Assembly: GCA_013334965.1 (NCBI GenBank)
Contig: JAAXWO010000003.1
Coordinates: forward strand, 1-64,000
Length of the DNA: 64,000 nucleotides
Direction of reading: 5' to 3'
Origin: Chlorobiaceae bacterium
Lineage (GTDB): Bacteria; Bacteroidota; Chlorobiia; Chlorobiales; Chlorobiaceae
Shown here: one piece after another, positions 8,934 through 18,365 of the stretch
Layout of the letters: the number at the start of each line of letters is the position of its first letter
Position numbering within the stretch: the first letter of the stretch is position 1
Program-made: the position numbers and the translations under genes
The notes under the pieces: generated by a model
Seen by the model: the letters and a program-made list of their open reading frames with translations, nothing else
Told to the model about the DNA's origin: nothing
Databases searched by the model: none

Positions 8934-9312
8934 AATGAGAGGTACTGACGTTTGTCGATAATGCTTCTAAGCGGGCTAAACACACTGAAGGCGAAGGTTC
9001 TCCACCCCGCTCAAGCAGGGTACGATGACATAATTGGAACGGGGAATCAACCGGCTCAAATAATTCAACGCTATCGTTACTTCAATAACGGCAATCGCAG
9101 GGATATGACATTGGAAGATAGCAATGATTCGGGTGTTTGTGGCCAACAGGCGTTCGATTCTGTCCGATGCCCTGCAAGTACAGTGATCTCAGGGCTTGTC
9201 GTGCGCGGGTATAAATTCGTCGGACTCAGGCAATGTTCATACGTAGTTATTGGCAATGCGCCTGCGAAACGCTGTCCGGGAGTTGTTGTGCCATTTCCGG
9301 CTCCTGACGCCA
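8934..9312. other. intergenic stretch without a recognisable gene
   Basis: About 380 bases between the methyltransferase start and the rsgA stop, both on the minus strand. Short frames occur on both strands but have no ribosome-binding site and no protein-like pattern. It may hold a degraded gene, but nothing can be named. Confidence 0.5.
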
Positions 9313-10371
9313 TCACCTCTTCAGGTTCTTTTTTACCGATAGTTTGTATTTGCCGAAGGCTCTGTCCTTTTGCTTCTTTTCTGCGCGGGACATCTCGTAG
9401 AACTCGGACTCTTTGCTGAGTTTCAGGAAGTTTTCGAAGTGTTTTCGGCTGAGTTCACCCGTTTGTATGGCTTCAAGCACGGTACAGCCGGGTTCGCCGG
9501 TGTGGCTGCAGTCCCGGTAACGGCAATTTGATGAAAGGGCGGTGATGTCGGAATAACTGCTCCTGATAACGCTTTCCGCACCGATAACGCCGAATTCACG
9601 CATTCCCGGGTTGTCGATGACCAGTGCGCCTCCGTCGATACGGATCAATTCACGCCGGACGGTCGTATGGCGACCTTCGCCAGTGCCGCTGACCGATCCG
9701 GTCTCCATTATTTCACGGCCGACAAGGCTGTTGATCAGCGTGCTCTTGCCAACCCCTGACGATCCGACGAAGCAATAGGTTTTTCCGGGCAGCAACAGCT
9801 TTTTGAGCTCATCTACGCCTTGGCGCGTTACGTTACTCAATGTGATGATCGGGGCGCCGATGCCGGCAGACCGGATTTCCGATATCTGCGCGGCCAGAAC
9901 GGACGGGTCGACCAGGTCTGTCTTGGTAAGCAGGATGCAGGGCTCTGCCCCACCCTCCATAACCATGACGAGATAGCGTTCCAACCGCTTCAGGTTGAAA
10001 TCGAAGTGACACGATTGAACGATAACCACGTAGTCGATGTTCGCTGCTATCATCTGATAGCCGATGACGTTTCCCGCGGATTTTCTGCGAAGTGAACTTT
10101 TGCGCTCCAGGAGCGCATGAATCACTCCAATGTCATCGCCGGGATGTTTTTCCAGGCATACCCAATCGCCTACGCATGGTAGCTCATGGGGCAGGTGATG
10201 ACGGTACAGATAGCTCCCTGCAAGCCTGGCCCTGAAGGCGCCTGACGGATCAACAAGCAATAACTGATCGCGGTCGACGGCCGCAACGCGGGCGATGGTC
10301 TCTGACGGTTCACATTCCGCGTGTCGCTCGAACCAGTCGTTCCAGCCCAGTTCATTCAAGGTATTGTGCAT
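9313..10371 (-). CDS. rsgA: ribosome small-subunit-dependent GTPase RsgA (YjeQ)
   Basis: A circularly permuted GTPase that acts late in 30S ribosome maturation. An OB-fold region comes first, then the permuted G domain with G4-like LLTKTDLV before the P-loop GSSGVGKST. The C-terminal zinc-binding region has cysteines in the pattern CRYRDCSHTGEPGC. The start chosen is the ATG at 10371 (protein begins MHNTLNELGWNDWF), giving 352 residues, the usual family length. An in-frame start at 10479 would add 36 residues of poor, probably non-coding sequence. Confidence 0.92.
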   Translation of the reverse strand: MHNTLNELGWNDWFERHAECEPSETIARVAAVDRDQLLLVDPSGAFRARLAGSYLYRHHLPHELPCVGDWVCLEKHPGDDIGVIHALLERKSSLRRKSAGNVIGYQMIAANIDYVVIVQSCHFDFNLKRLERYLVMVMEGGAEPCILLTKTDLVDPSVLAAQISEIRSAGIGAPIITLSNVTRQGVDELKKLLLPGKTYCFVGSSGVGKSTLINSLVGREIMETGSVSGTGEGRHTTVRRELIRIDGGALVIDNPGMREFGVIGAESVIRSSYSDITALSSNCRYRDCSHTGEPGCTVLEAIQTGELSRKHFENFLKLSKESEFYEMSRAEKKQKDRAFGKYKLSVKKNLKR

Positions 10372-10553
10372 GTCGTTCCTATCGCCGTTCATCGGTGTCA
10401 TAACTGGGTTATGGGGACGTACGGGCTCGTCAGGCGCTGAGAGGAGCTCGATCTTGTTCCGTTGCTCAATATACGGCATGGCAAGCAGCGTTATTCAACT
10501 TCCTGCCATGATTAATGTTTCTTCAGAATCTGGGGTGATGGTATTTGCAATGC

Positions 10554-11210
10554 TCAGTGGCAGGAGGCGCAACTTGCCTTTGTCCGGCGGTGCAGTTCAT
10601 CGTCGGGCGCTCCGTTGTTTGCAGACCGGGCATTGGTATTGCCTGCACCGGAGTCGAATCCTGCTGCAGCAGATTCCAACGGTTCTTCCCAGCGGGATGC
10701 GATTCGCGGGGAGGCCGGTCTCTCTTCATAATGCTTTCCAAAGCCGTGCCGGCCATGGGATCGCTCAAGATAGTTGGTTGTGTTGTCATAAAGATCCCGG
10801 TCATTATCCGCTTTTTGCTCCATGGAGCCAGCGATCTCCCTGCCTGCGTTCAGTATCCCTGAAAAAGGCTGCATGCGGGTATGGGTGCCTATTGCCGCAA
10901 ATGCGAAGAACACTACCGTGGCGAGCAGTTCCACAGGGCGCAGCCACCCTTGGGCCTGTTTTTTTTTCAGGTACGAAACAAAGGCTTCCCTGTTGATGAA
11001 ACAGAGATGGAAAAGGGAAAACAGGGTAAAGATGATGCTGAATATAATGTGCTGGTTCAGCCATGCCGGTTTTGTCAGGCCGCCGAACTCCGAGATTCCG
11101 GGAGCGATTCCGCCTGGATAAACATAGAGTATCACGCCCGAGACGACCAGGATCATAAACGAGAGAAACAGGCTGAAACTTGTAAGTGCGCGCCAACTGA
11201 AACTTTTTTT
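10554..11210 (-). CDS. DUF4405-like membrane protein ending in a CxxCH motif
   Basis: From the ATG at 11210 the protein has about 218 residues. The first half contains three hydrophobic segments (around ALTSFSLFLSFMILVVSGV, the HIIFSIIFTLFSLFHLCF region, and ELLATVVFFAFAAIGTH) with histidines in or near them, as in DUF4405/cytochrome b561-like proteins. The second half is polar and low in structure and ends precisely with CASCH followed by the stop codon. CxxCH is the covalent heme c attachment motif, so a heme could be carried at the extreme C-terminus. A TTG start at 11285 is possible but less likely. Role unknown; electron transfer at the membrane is an inference. Confidence 0.65.
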   Translation of the reverse strand, partial: KKSFSWRALTSFSLFLSFMILVVSGVILYVYPGGIAPGISEFGGLTKPAWLNQHIIFSIIFTLFSLFHLCFINREAFVSYLKKKQAQGWLRPVELLATVVFFAFAAIGTHTRMQPFSGILNAGREIAGSMEQKADNDRDLYDNTTNYLERSHGRHGFGKHYEERPASPRIASRWEEPLESAAAGFDSGAGNTNARSANNGAPDDELHRRTKASCASCH

Positions 11211-11532
11211 CATCGTAAGTCGAAGTTTAAATATCGTTACAGGTTCTTCATGCACAACGTTTGACGTTCGTTTTTCCGGAATCAAGCACGACCCTGGGAA
11301 AAGGCGGATGCCCGGTCGGAGTTGGGCTTGATCACGAATGGTTGTGTTCGCGCTGTTGGGGGGTGAGCTGAAGGGCGGCAGGCAAGGTGTTCATCTGGCA
11401 CGGCACTTCCGCTGCAGTAATGGTAAATTGATGTTACGGGAATGCGTATCTTTCTGATGCAGGTCATGGGGGCGGGTAAATGAATCAATCTGAACGATAA
11501 TCCGGTCCGGTCAGGGCCTGGGAGGCTAATCT
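11211..11532. other. divergent intergenic region
   Basis: About 320 bases between the divergently transcribed membrane protein (minus) and the 310-residue protein (plus). No gene is supported. A good Shine-Dalgarno sequence (GGGAGG) sits just before 11533. Confidence 0.5.
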
Positions 11533-12465
11533 ATGGGAATGGTTCAGGATGGAAACGGCGAGCCTTCTCCTGGCAGAAACGGGATGATTGAGGCCGGGAT
11601 CAGGACTGCCGGGGCCATGATGATGGATGAGGACAAAATCTGGTCTCGTTACAGCAACGACAAGACCGATATCGGAGAGCACCTCGCTCGCGTCCTCAGG
11701 ACTCTCTCTGCCGCCGTGCCTCTGCATCGGAAGTTGCGTGCGCTTTCCGTCGGCTCAAGCAACGAGCCGCAGTTCCAGATTCTCGAGTCGGCTTTTCGCG
11801 GCGCGCTGTACCTCCTCGACATCGATCCCCAGGCTCTTGCGACGGTGGATGACCGGCTGATGCGTGAGGATATCCGCCAGGTGTCGACCATCGTGGCCAA
11901 CTACAACGATGTGCTCCACGACAGCGAGGCAACGGTGGGTTTTCGAGAAAAGATGCTTGCAGGCAGTCGGCTTGACCTGATCACCCTGCACCATTCGCTT
12001 TATTACTGCGGTATGGAGACGTGGCTTCCGCTGTTCAGGAACATGCGTCGCAACCTCCTTGCCCGTCGGGGGGCGATCCACGCCGTTCTGATGGCGCCTG
12101 AAAGCAGCGATATGCACACGACCACTTGGCTATACAACCATTTTGCGGGCAAGTATTTTGGCGTTCGCAACAACCAGAGCCTGCCAGTTTTAAAACGACA
12201 GCTGGAAGGATTGCCGGAGTTCAGTGATACGCAGATCAAACTGAAGACCAGCCGGGTGCGCTTTTTCGTCGAGGATTTCGAGCAGTTGATGAAGGTGGTC
12301 TGGATGATTCTGCTCTATCCGGGAGTTCACAAATACAACGATGCCCAGATTGCAGAGATCGTTTCGTTCGTTTATGACGCCTTTTATTCCAAAAAACTGC
12401 CGATGTACCAGATGCAGCATCATCTCGTGCTTTTCCGCGGCATCGGTTTTACCGGTCTTGCATAA
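11533..12465 (+). CDS. uncharacterised protein with a SAM-methyltransferase-like core
   Basis: The 310-residue protein starts at an ATG preceded by GGGAGG at good spacing. The segment LRALSVGSSNEPQFQILESA followed by ALYLLDIDPQAL fits the motif I / motif II layout of a class I SAM-binding fold. LITLHHSLYYCG could be a post-core motif. The glycine motif is atypical (VGSSNEP rather than GxGxG), so SAM binding is not assured. The C-terminal third (VRFFVEDFEQLMKVVWMILLYPG) is helical and may bind substrate. No operon partner is adjacent. Function unknown. Confidence 0.65.
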   Translation: MGMVQDGNGEPSPGRNGMIEAGIRTAGAMMMDEDKIWSRYSNDKTDIGEHLARVLRTLSAAVPLHRKLRALSVGSSNEPQFQILESAFRGALYLLDIDPQALATVDDRLMREDIRQVSTIVANYNDVLHDSEATVGFREKMLAGSRLDLITLHHSLYYCGMETWLPLFRNMRRNLLARRGAIHAVLMAPESSDMHTTTWLYNHFAGKYFGVRNNQSLPVLKRQLEGLPEFSDTQIKLKTSRVRFFVEDFEQLMKVVWMILLYPGVHKYNDAQIAEIVSFVYDAFYSKKLPMYQMQHHLVLFRGIGFTGLA

Positions 12466-12696
12466 AGCCGGTTTTGCGGGTTAATCCATAAGATGAAAAA
12501 ATCTGTGGAAACATGATCCTGCAGTATGCTGCGATGGACATGATTTTTCTGCCTGAAGAGAAGCTGAAACAACAAAACGAGACATGCCTGCCTGCCGGTT
12601 TCTGAGCTTTGAGATGGGTACTTCTCCTTAGACAGAAAACTGGCTGGATTAAACTATAAACTAAAAGCCCTCAACCCGGTATTTGAGAAACTGAAT

Positions 12697-14019
12697 TCAT
12701 GTTTGTTTGCCATTGGTTTGCTTCCGGCTTATCAGCAGCACCAGTAATGCCGCAGTAAGTAACGATATTGAAAACAGGTAGAGCACCGGGGTCATGCTGT
12801 GTCCTGTGGCGTCACGGATGATGCCGACCAGTTCCGGGCTAACGTAGCCGGCGGTGTTGCCGAAGGAGTTGATCAGTGCGATTCCGGCTGCGGCAGCGGT
12901 TCCTGCAAGAATGCCGGACGGCATGGACCAGAAGCATGAGAGCGCCGACATGATGCCTGCTGTCGCGATGCAAAGGGTTATAATCCCGGACCATCCGGTT
13001 ACTGAATGCATGGCGCTGACGGCAAATGCCGCACTGGCGGCTATACAAGGAGCGGCGATGTGCCATTTTCGTTCGCCTGTCCTGTCAGAGTGAATTCCGT
13101 TCACGACCATTGCCGCTGCGGCAAAGGACCAGGGGATGGCGGATATCCACCCTATGGCTTTTTCGTCAGGGGTGATCGTCTCCTTGATGATCTGCGGAAG
13201 CCAGAAGGATATTCCGTAAAGGCCCAGCACAATCGCAAAATAGATGAGGCTGAATATCCATACTTTCGGGTTCCTGAAGGCAGCCCTGACCGAATGGCTT
13301 GCCGTACCCTGTGCCAGGCGCTCCGATTCTTCAATGGCAGCTCTTTTCGACAGCATCTCTTTTTCTTCACTCGATAACCAGGAGGCCTCCTTCGGTGAGT
13401 TGTCCAGATAAAAAAGGACAACCATGCCCATGACGATTGACGGGAATCCTTCCAGCAGAAAAAGCCAGCGCCATCCGGGCATTCCGCTGTATCCATCCGT
13501 TGAATGAAGAATCCACCCCGAGATCGGGCCACCGATCACTCCTGCCACAGCGATTGCCGTCATGAACCAGGCAACCATTCTTGCGCGGTACTCCGCCGGA
13601 AACCAGTAGGTCAGGTAGAGAATGATTCCAGGGAAAAAGCCGGCTTCGGCAACCCCGAGTAAAAAGCGTAAAAGGTAGAAGGTGCCTTCATCGACGACGA
13701 AAACCTGGAGGAGCGCGATAATTCCCCAGGTGATCATGATGCGCCCGATCCAGACCCTTGCGCCGGTTTTCGCAAGAATGATGTTGCTCGGAATTTCGAA
13801 GATGAGATACCCTATGAAGAAGATGCCGGCTCCGGTACCGTAAGCGGTTTCGCTCAAACCAAGGTCACTGCACATCTGCAGCTTTGCGAAGCCGACGTTG
13901 ACCCTGTCCAGATAGGCGAGGATGTAACTGAAAAAGAGGATAGGGATCAGCCTGAAGGCTGCTTTGGCATAGATGCTCCCATCGTTGGCGTTCACCGGTC
14001 TTCCGTTAGCTGATACCAT
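12697..14019 (-). CDS. MFS transporter, anion:cation symporter (ACS) type
   Basis: A 440-residue, twelve-helix major facilitator. The start is set at the ATG at 14019, preceded by AAGGA at about 6 nt; a GTG at 14109 would add 30 residues of unlikely sequence. The N-terminal YILAYLDRVNVGFA and the loop after helix 2-3 match the ACS family, which imports organic anions such as sugar acids, tartrate or phthalate. A substrate cannot be assigned. Such a transporter is unusual for a mainly autotrophic phototroph and may serve photoassimilation of organic acids. No catabolic genes lie next to it. Confidence 0.85.
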   Translation of the reverse strand: MVSANGRPVNANDGSIYAKAAFRLIPILFFSYILAYLDRVNVGFAKLQMCSDLGLSETAYGTGAGIFFIGYLIFEIPSNIILAKTGARVWIGRIMITWGIIALLQVFVVDEGTFYLLRFLLGVAEAGFFPGIILYLTYWFPAEYRARMVAWFMTAIAVAGVIGGPISGWILHSTDGYSGMPGWRWLFLLEGFPSIVMGMVVLFYLDNSPKEASWLSSEEKEMLSKRAAIEESERLAQGTASHSVRAAFRNPKVWIFSLIYFAIVLGLYGISFWLPQIIKETITPDEKAIGWISAIPWSFAAAAMVVNGIHSDRTGERKWHIAAPCIAASAAFAVSAMHSVTGWSGIITLCIATAGIMSALSCFWSMPSGILAGTAAAAGIALINSFGNTAGYVSPELVGIIRDATGHSMTPVLYLFSISLLTAALLVLLISRKQTNGKQT

Positions 14020-14568
14020 TGTTTCCTTCAAGCGCCACACCGTTTTTGGCGAGGCTGTGATTGTCCTGGATGATGCAGTTTTCCCGATAATTCGTCGAGT
14101 CGTTGACACGTCGTATCCCGTTGATTTCTCTGATCCTGCCCCAGGGGAGGATGCGTTGAATATTTTGTGTCATTGGAAATATATGTTGGCTCGATGATGG
14201 AACATAGGTGAAAATGACGTATTGATCTAAATGTTATGGGCTGACTTCGGGAGCGTTTACATGCTCAGGCTCCGTCATCAGGTTCGAGAGCCCTTGTATG
14301 AACCAGTAAAGGTTTGAGTCCGGTCCGGGTTGTGATGTGTATATAAGGGCTGCATACATTATTATATGTGGCGGCGACCCGTAAACCTAAGTCCGTATTC
14401 GAAGGGATTCAGGCGGTTGTTCAGTCAGATGGTCACGCGTTTGTTGTATTTTCGATCATGATGACGTATATATAAAATACGTACCTGGGGTTTCCAGTAC
14501 ACCGGATGCAGATCGCAGTAGCATGCTGCGCCGAAAAACCAATCAATGCTTAATCAAGGAGTTTTCTC
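14020..14568. other. long intergenic region upstream of the SapC-like gene
   Basis: About 550 bases between divergent genes. Short frames only. A small palindrome (ACGTAT, 7-nt loop, ATACGT) lies around 14464-14482. The Shine-Dalgarno sequence of the SapC-like gene (AAGGAG) is at the right end. No known riboswitch could be recognised by eye. Confidence 0.5.
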
Positions 14569-15288
14569 ATGATGTACAGCAACGCTGTCGCGCTCAATCG
14601 TGAGCGGCATTCAGATTTAACGATCAGCCCCAGTCCTAAAGGCTTTCTTTTTGCCGCCGACCTGTTGACCGTCATGATTGTCTCTTCAGAATTTTATGAC
14701 GTAGGTCGTCAGTTCCCGATCATTTTCACGATTTCACCCGATAAAGTTGTCCAGCCGGTAGCGCTGCTTGGCTTTGAAGAGGGTGAAAATCTTTTTGTAG
14801 ACGAAGATGGTAAGTGGACAGGTCGATATATTCCAGCCTATCTTCGTCGCTATCCGTTCATCACGACCGACGAATCTGTAGACGGCCAGGCTATCGTCTG
14901 CTTCGATGAAGCATTTGACGGCTTCAACCTCGAAGGTGGAACTGCGTTGTTCGAAAATGGCGAACCGACAGCAAAAACCGTTGAGATCCAGAATTTCCTT
15001 CAGGGATATCTGCAGCAGTTGCAGCAGACGAGGGCTTTTGGCGCAATGTTGCTGGAAAAAGATCTTCTTCGCGAAATTTCTGCCCAGGCTAATCTTGTTG
15101 ACGGTCGCTCCTATGGACTGAACGGTATGCATATGGTCGATGAGCAGAAGTTTGCGGAGCTATCGGATGATGAGGTAGCCCATATGTTCAGAAACGGAAC
15201 ATTGCCACTCATTTACGCTCACCTCCTCTCTATGCGAAACCTGCAGGAGCTTGTTGAACGCAAGGGCACCCGTAGCCAGGTCGAGTAA
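14569..15288 (+). CDS. SapC family protein
   Basis: The 239-residue protein resembles the SapC family, named after a gene linked to S-layer export in Campylobacter; its molecular function is not established. Recognisable family elements are the early FLFAADLLTVMIVSSEF region, the PIIFTIS segment, the RYIPAYLRRYPF motif and the C-terminal glutamine-rich helix followed by LREISAQ. No signal peptide is visible, so a cytoplasmic or peripheral location is likely. The ATG is preceded by AAGGAG. The gene stands alone with its own terminator-like hairpin at 15307-15342. Confidence 0.82.
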   Translation: MMYSNAVALNRERHSDLTISPSPKGFLFAADLLTVMIVSSEFYDVGRQFPIIFTISPDKVVQPVALLGFEEGENLFVDEDGKWTGRYIPAYLRRYPFITTDESVDGQAIVCFDEAFDGFNLEGGTALFENGEPTAKTVEIQNFLQGYLQQLQQTRAFGAMLLEKDLLREISAQANLVDGRSYGLNGMHMVDEQKFAELSDDEVAHMFRNGTLPLIYAHLLSMRNLQELVERKGTRSQVE

Positions 15289-15306
15289 CCCCGTTTATGT
15301 ATGTTC

Positions 15307-15342
15307 ACCGGTCCTGATCGCCTTGTGTGGTTCAGGACCGGT
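15307..15342 (+). terminator. hairpin after the SapC-like gene
   Basis: ACCGGTCCTGA (15307-15317) pairs perfectly with 15332-15342, leaving a 14-nt loop. Only three T residues follow, so termination may be partial. Confidence 0.65.
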
Positions 15343-15474
15343 TTCATGCCTTCCACTCTCCATACCATGTTCGCGGTTGTTGTGAGTCTTGCCCGGGTTG
15401 TTGGGCCTTTGACCATATCTTGGTTGATCAGTATCGGTCACCCTGTGGTTCCAATCAATTCATGACTTGTCGCC

Positions 15475-16197
15475 ATGTCCTTTTATTCACGATTTGCAGC
15501 CTGCTATGAGCAGGTTTTTCCTTTCAGGGAAGAGGTGTACCGTTTCCTGTTGGGCCACGCCGGACCGGCGGACGGCTCAGTGCTTGATGTGGGGTGCGGC
15601 CCAGGGCATTATTGCGGTCGATTTGCGCGTGACGGATATCGGGCGACCGGCCTGGACCTGGATGAAGCGATGGTCGTCGAAGCCGGTCGGCACTATCCTG
15701 AAGCCGAGTTCCTCTGTCTTGACATGAGGAGCGCGAAAACCGCAGGTCGTGGGTTCCGGTGTATCTATTCAATAGGCAATGTTCTGGCGCACCTGCATCG
15801 TGAGGATCTTGCTCCATTCATCGACTCGGTCCATGGGATGCTTGTCCCGGGAGGGTGCTGGATTATGCAGGTCATGAACTGGGATGCCCTCATGACGGTG
15901 CGGGATTATCGCTTTCCCGACAAAACCCTTAAGGCCGATGGGGTTCCGGCGGTGTTTCAACGCCGGTACAGCAACATCGGCAGGGATTCCCTGACATTTT
16001 CCTTTTCATTGAACCGGACATCAGGCGCAGAGATTTTCTCGGAACGGTTTACCCTGTATCCTGTATCCGGCCAGGAGTACGTGGAGCTGCATGACGCAGC
16101 AGGGTTTCGACGTTCAGGCGTATATGCCGATTTCAGCGAAAGCCCTGTCCGAAGCGATCCGGGTTCAGGCCTTGTGATGGCTTTTGTGAGAGATTGA
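15475..16197 (+). CDS. class I SAM-dependent methyltransferase
   Basis: The 240 residues open with a YSRFAACYEQVFP segment typical of UbiE/Methyltransf_25-like enzymes. Motif I is VLDVGCGPGHYCGRFA (from residue 36) and the acidic residue of motif II lies in TGLDLDEAM. Post-motifs are IYSIGNVLAHL and the segment with WIMQVMNWD. The substrate is unknown. It converges with the rlpA-like gene, their stops being adjacent at 16197/16198, so the two are on different transcripts. Confidence 0.82.
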   Translation: MSFYSRFAACYEQVFPFREEVYRFLLGHAGPADGSVLDVGCGPGHYCGRFARDGYRATGLDLDEAMVVEAGRHYPEAEFLCLDMRSAKTAGRGFRCIYSIGNVLAHLHREDLAPFIDSVHGMLVPGGCWIMQVMNWDALMTVRDYRFPDKTLKADGVPAVFQRRYSNIGRDSLTFSFSLNRTSGAEIFSERFTLYPVSGQEYVELHDAAGFRRSGVYADFSESPVRSDPGSGLVMAFVRD

Positions 16198-16707
16198 TCA
16201 GTTGTATGCCTCTATCCTGACATTGCCGATACCGTTGTCGACAAGGCCGAGATCCCTGGCGGCAGCTTTCGAGAGATCGATGATCCGGCTTTTCATGTTC
16301 GGGCCGCGGTCATTGACCTTTACGAGTACCTTGCGTCCGTTGTCCAGGTTCGTAACCCGTACCATCGTGCCAAAGGGGAGCGACCTGTGTGCCGCAGTGT
16401 AATCTTTCTTGTCGAAATTTGACCCGCTTGCAGTTTTTCGTCCATGAAACCTGTTGGCGTAATAGGATGCCTTGCCTTCGGCGATAAGGAACATATCCTT
16501 GTTTGCGATGGACTGTTCAGGGGATTTGCCTGCATTGGCATCGGTCAGCTTGACTTTGACCAGTTTTTTTGAGGCGTTGCTGTCGGTGTATGATGCCAGC
16601 GCTTTCCTGTCGGATTCGTTGGCAAGGATGCTGTTAGGTGAAGGGATAATAAAGAGCGATGCCGACAATGTCAGGCAGTGTACTATTGCTCTGTGTTTTT
16701 TTTGCAT
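16198..16707 (-). CDS. RlpA-like double-psi beta-barrel protein
   Basis: An exported 169-residue protein. The N-terminus has a signal peptide (basic start, hydrophobic run to about residue 28). The C-terminal half is a double-psi beta-barrel with the RlpA signatures ASYYANRFHGRKTASG, HRSLPFGTMVRVTN, VKVNDRGP and RIIDLSKAAARDLGL. RlpA proteins cut denuded glycan strands at the septum or bind there. This version has no SPOR domain, so its localisation signal is different or absent. The catalytic-type Asp (NDRGP) and His are present. Confidence 0.88.
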   Translation of the reverse strand: MQKKHRAIVHCLTLSASLFIIPSPNSILANESDRKALASYTDSNASKKLVKVKLTDANAGKSPEQSIANKDMFLIAEGKASYYANRFHGRKTASGSNFDKKDYTAAHRSLPFGTMVRVTNLDNGRKVLVKVNDRGPNMKSRIIDLSKAAARDLGLVDNGIGNVRIEAYN

Positions 16708-17160
16708 AATTGCGTCCCGGTTTTTGCGCTGCTACGTTATCAGTTCCTGTGCATACTGTCATTTTTGCCACTTGTAGTGCGCCGGTTTCTGTTATGGTTA
16801 TGAAACACAAAACACCAATATAACAAAAGGTTATCAAACAGAGAAATCGGGCGCGGATATCCTCCCGGCAGCTCCTGCCAACGTCTGATTGCTCTGTGTT
16901 AAGTGATATATAATAAATGATATAGGTTGTTTGTGCGTTCGGCGCATAAACAGCCGTGGTTGTGGTTGACGCATGGATGTTTTTGCGATCTCGATAATCT
17001 GGTGTTTGGTTAATTATGCTGATTACGCCTGTTCTTTTGTTGGGAAGTCCGCAAGGTGGGCGAGTGCCTGTTTGATTTTATTGAAGCGTTTAAGCCGTTG
17101 TTGTGGTTGATTGTAAGACGAAAGGATATTCCGATAACCAGAGAGGGGTGGGTTAAACCA
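16708..17160. other. divergent intergenic region, AT-rich
   Basis: About 450 bases between the divergent rlpA-like and TPR genes. An AT-rich patch near 16900-16925 could hold promoter elements. A GTG-started extension of the TPR gene to 17056 is possible but would bury the signal peptide. No other gene is seen. Confidence 0.5.
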
Positions 17161-18111
17161 GTGTACAGCAACGTTGCATCGACAGCCGCCAGGCGAACCT
17201 CAGTGGTCATCTTCGCCGTTCTGCTCCTGCTGTACAGCGTATCGGCAGCTCAGGCCGTTTCGGTTGAAGATTATATCAACAGGGGAATCGTCAAGGGCCA
17301 TGAAGGCGATTACCATGGGGCGATCGATGATTTCAGCCGGGCAATTAGGTTAAAGCCGATCAATCCGGAAGCGTATTACAACAGGGGGGTGGCCCGTGCG
17401 TTCGTCGGTGACTCAAAAGGGGCAGTCGCTGATTATACCCGGGCTATCAGATTTGACCCCCGCGCTGTTGGAGCTTACAATAACAGGGGGTTTATCAGGG
17501 CTTCCCTTGGGAAGTATGCCGAGGCTATTACCGATATTTCCCGTGCCATTTCCATAGATCCGACGATGCCTGAGCTGTACAATAATCGTGGGACGGTAAG
17601 GACATCGATGAAGGATTATGCCGAAGCGATCGACGATTTCAGCAAGGCGATCAAACTTGATCCATTGCTTGCCGGCGCATACAACAACCGTGGTCTTGCA
17701 AAGGCGTTGAAAGAAGATCTCGCTGGCGCTCTCGAAGATTATACAAAGTCGGTTACTCTTGATCCCCGCTATACCGTCGCATGGTACAACAAGGGCAATG
17801 TCCGGGTTGCACTCGGTGACGCCAGAGGAGCTATCGAGGACTATTCCAAGGCACTCGTGCTTGAACCGGCAATGATGGCTGCCTGGAACAATCGTGCGTT
17901 CGCCAGAATCACCATGGGCGATTATACTGGCGCCATAGGTGATTTGAGCAGGATAGTTGCCAGCGCGCCTGATAACTCTTCAGGGTGGTACAACAGGGGT
18001 ATCGTAAAGAAACTTGCCGGTGACCGTCAGGGGGCGATCGATGATCTGAAAAAGGCTGTAGCGCTTGGTGACTCGCTTGCCGCTAAAGTCCTGAAAGAGT
18101 TCGAACCTTGA
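17161..18111 (+). CDS. exported TPR-repeat protein
   Basis: From the GTG at 17161 the protein has 316 residues. The start is preferred because it places a clean signal peptide (hydrophobic run ending in AQA) at the N-terminus and follows a GAGAGGGG element. The mature part consists of about eight 34-residue tetratricopeptide repeats with the recurring pattern YNNRG...GDYxGAIxDFSRAIxLDP. TPR arrays mediate protein-protein contacts, here probably in the periplasm. No partner is suggested by the neighbours. Confidence 0.88.
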   Translation: MYSNVASTAARRTSVVIFAVLLLLYSVSAAQAVSVEDYINRGIVKGHEGDYHGAIDDFSRAIRLKPINPEAYYNRGVARAFVGDSKGAVADYTRAIRFDPRAVGAYNNRGFIRASLGKYAEAITDISRAISIDPTMPELYNNRGTVRTSMKDYAEAIDDFSKAIKLDPLLAGAYNNRGLAKALKEDLAGALEDYTKSVTLDPRYTVAWYNKGNVRVALGDARGAIEDYSKALVLEPAMMAAWNNRAFARITMGDYTGAIGDLSRIVASAPDNSSGWYNRGIVKKLAGDRQGAIDDLKKAVALGDSLAAKVLKEFEP

Positions 18112-18148
18112 CCTGTTTGCCGCCCCTCTTCATCGGATGTGGGCGGTT

Positions 18149-18178
18149 ATTGCAATTGACGACGATTGTTTATATTTG
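18149..18178 (+). promoter_or_regulatory. candidate Bacteroidota-type promoter upstream of kup
   Basis: TATATTTG (18171-18178) matches the -7 element TAnnTTTG, with a TTG 18 bp upstream (18150-18152). The distance to the kup start would give a leader of about 180 nt. Moderate to weak call. Confidence 0.35.
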
Positions 18179-18365
18179 TAATCATGAATGTCCTGAATTT
18201 ATTAACCCTTTGTTTTGGGTTTCCTGAAAATTCTGAGCCATTGTTGGGGTATGACTGTTCTTTATTCAAGTCGAGCTGCTGCTGCCCTCCTGTTGTATGG
18301 GGTGGGCGGGATCATTTTTGGTCTCGAGTTCGAAACCACCTGCGGTAAAAATATTTTCCTGCTCT

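Noticed and set aside
14220-14568. possible structured leader or riboswitch before the SapC-like gene
   Set aside because: No known aptamer consensus could be recognised, only a short palindrome.
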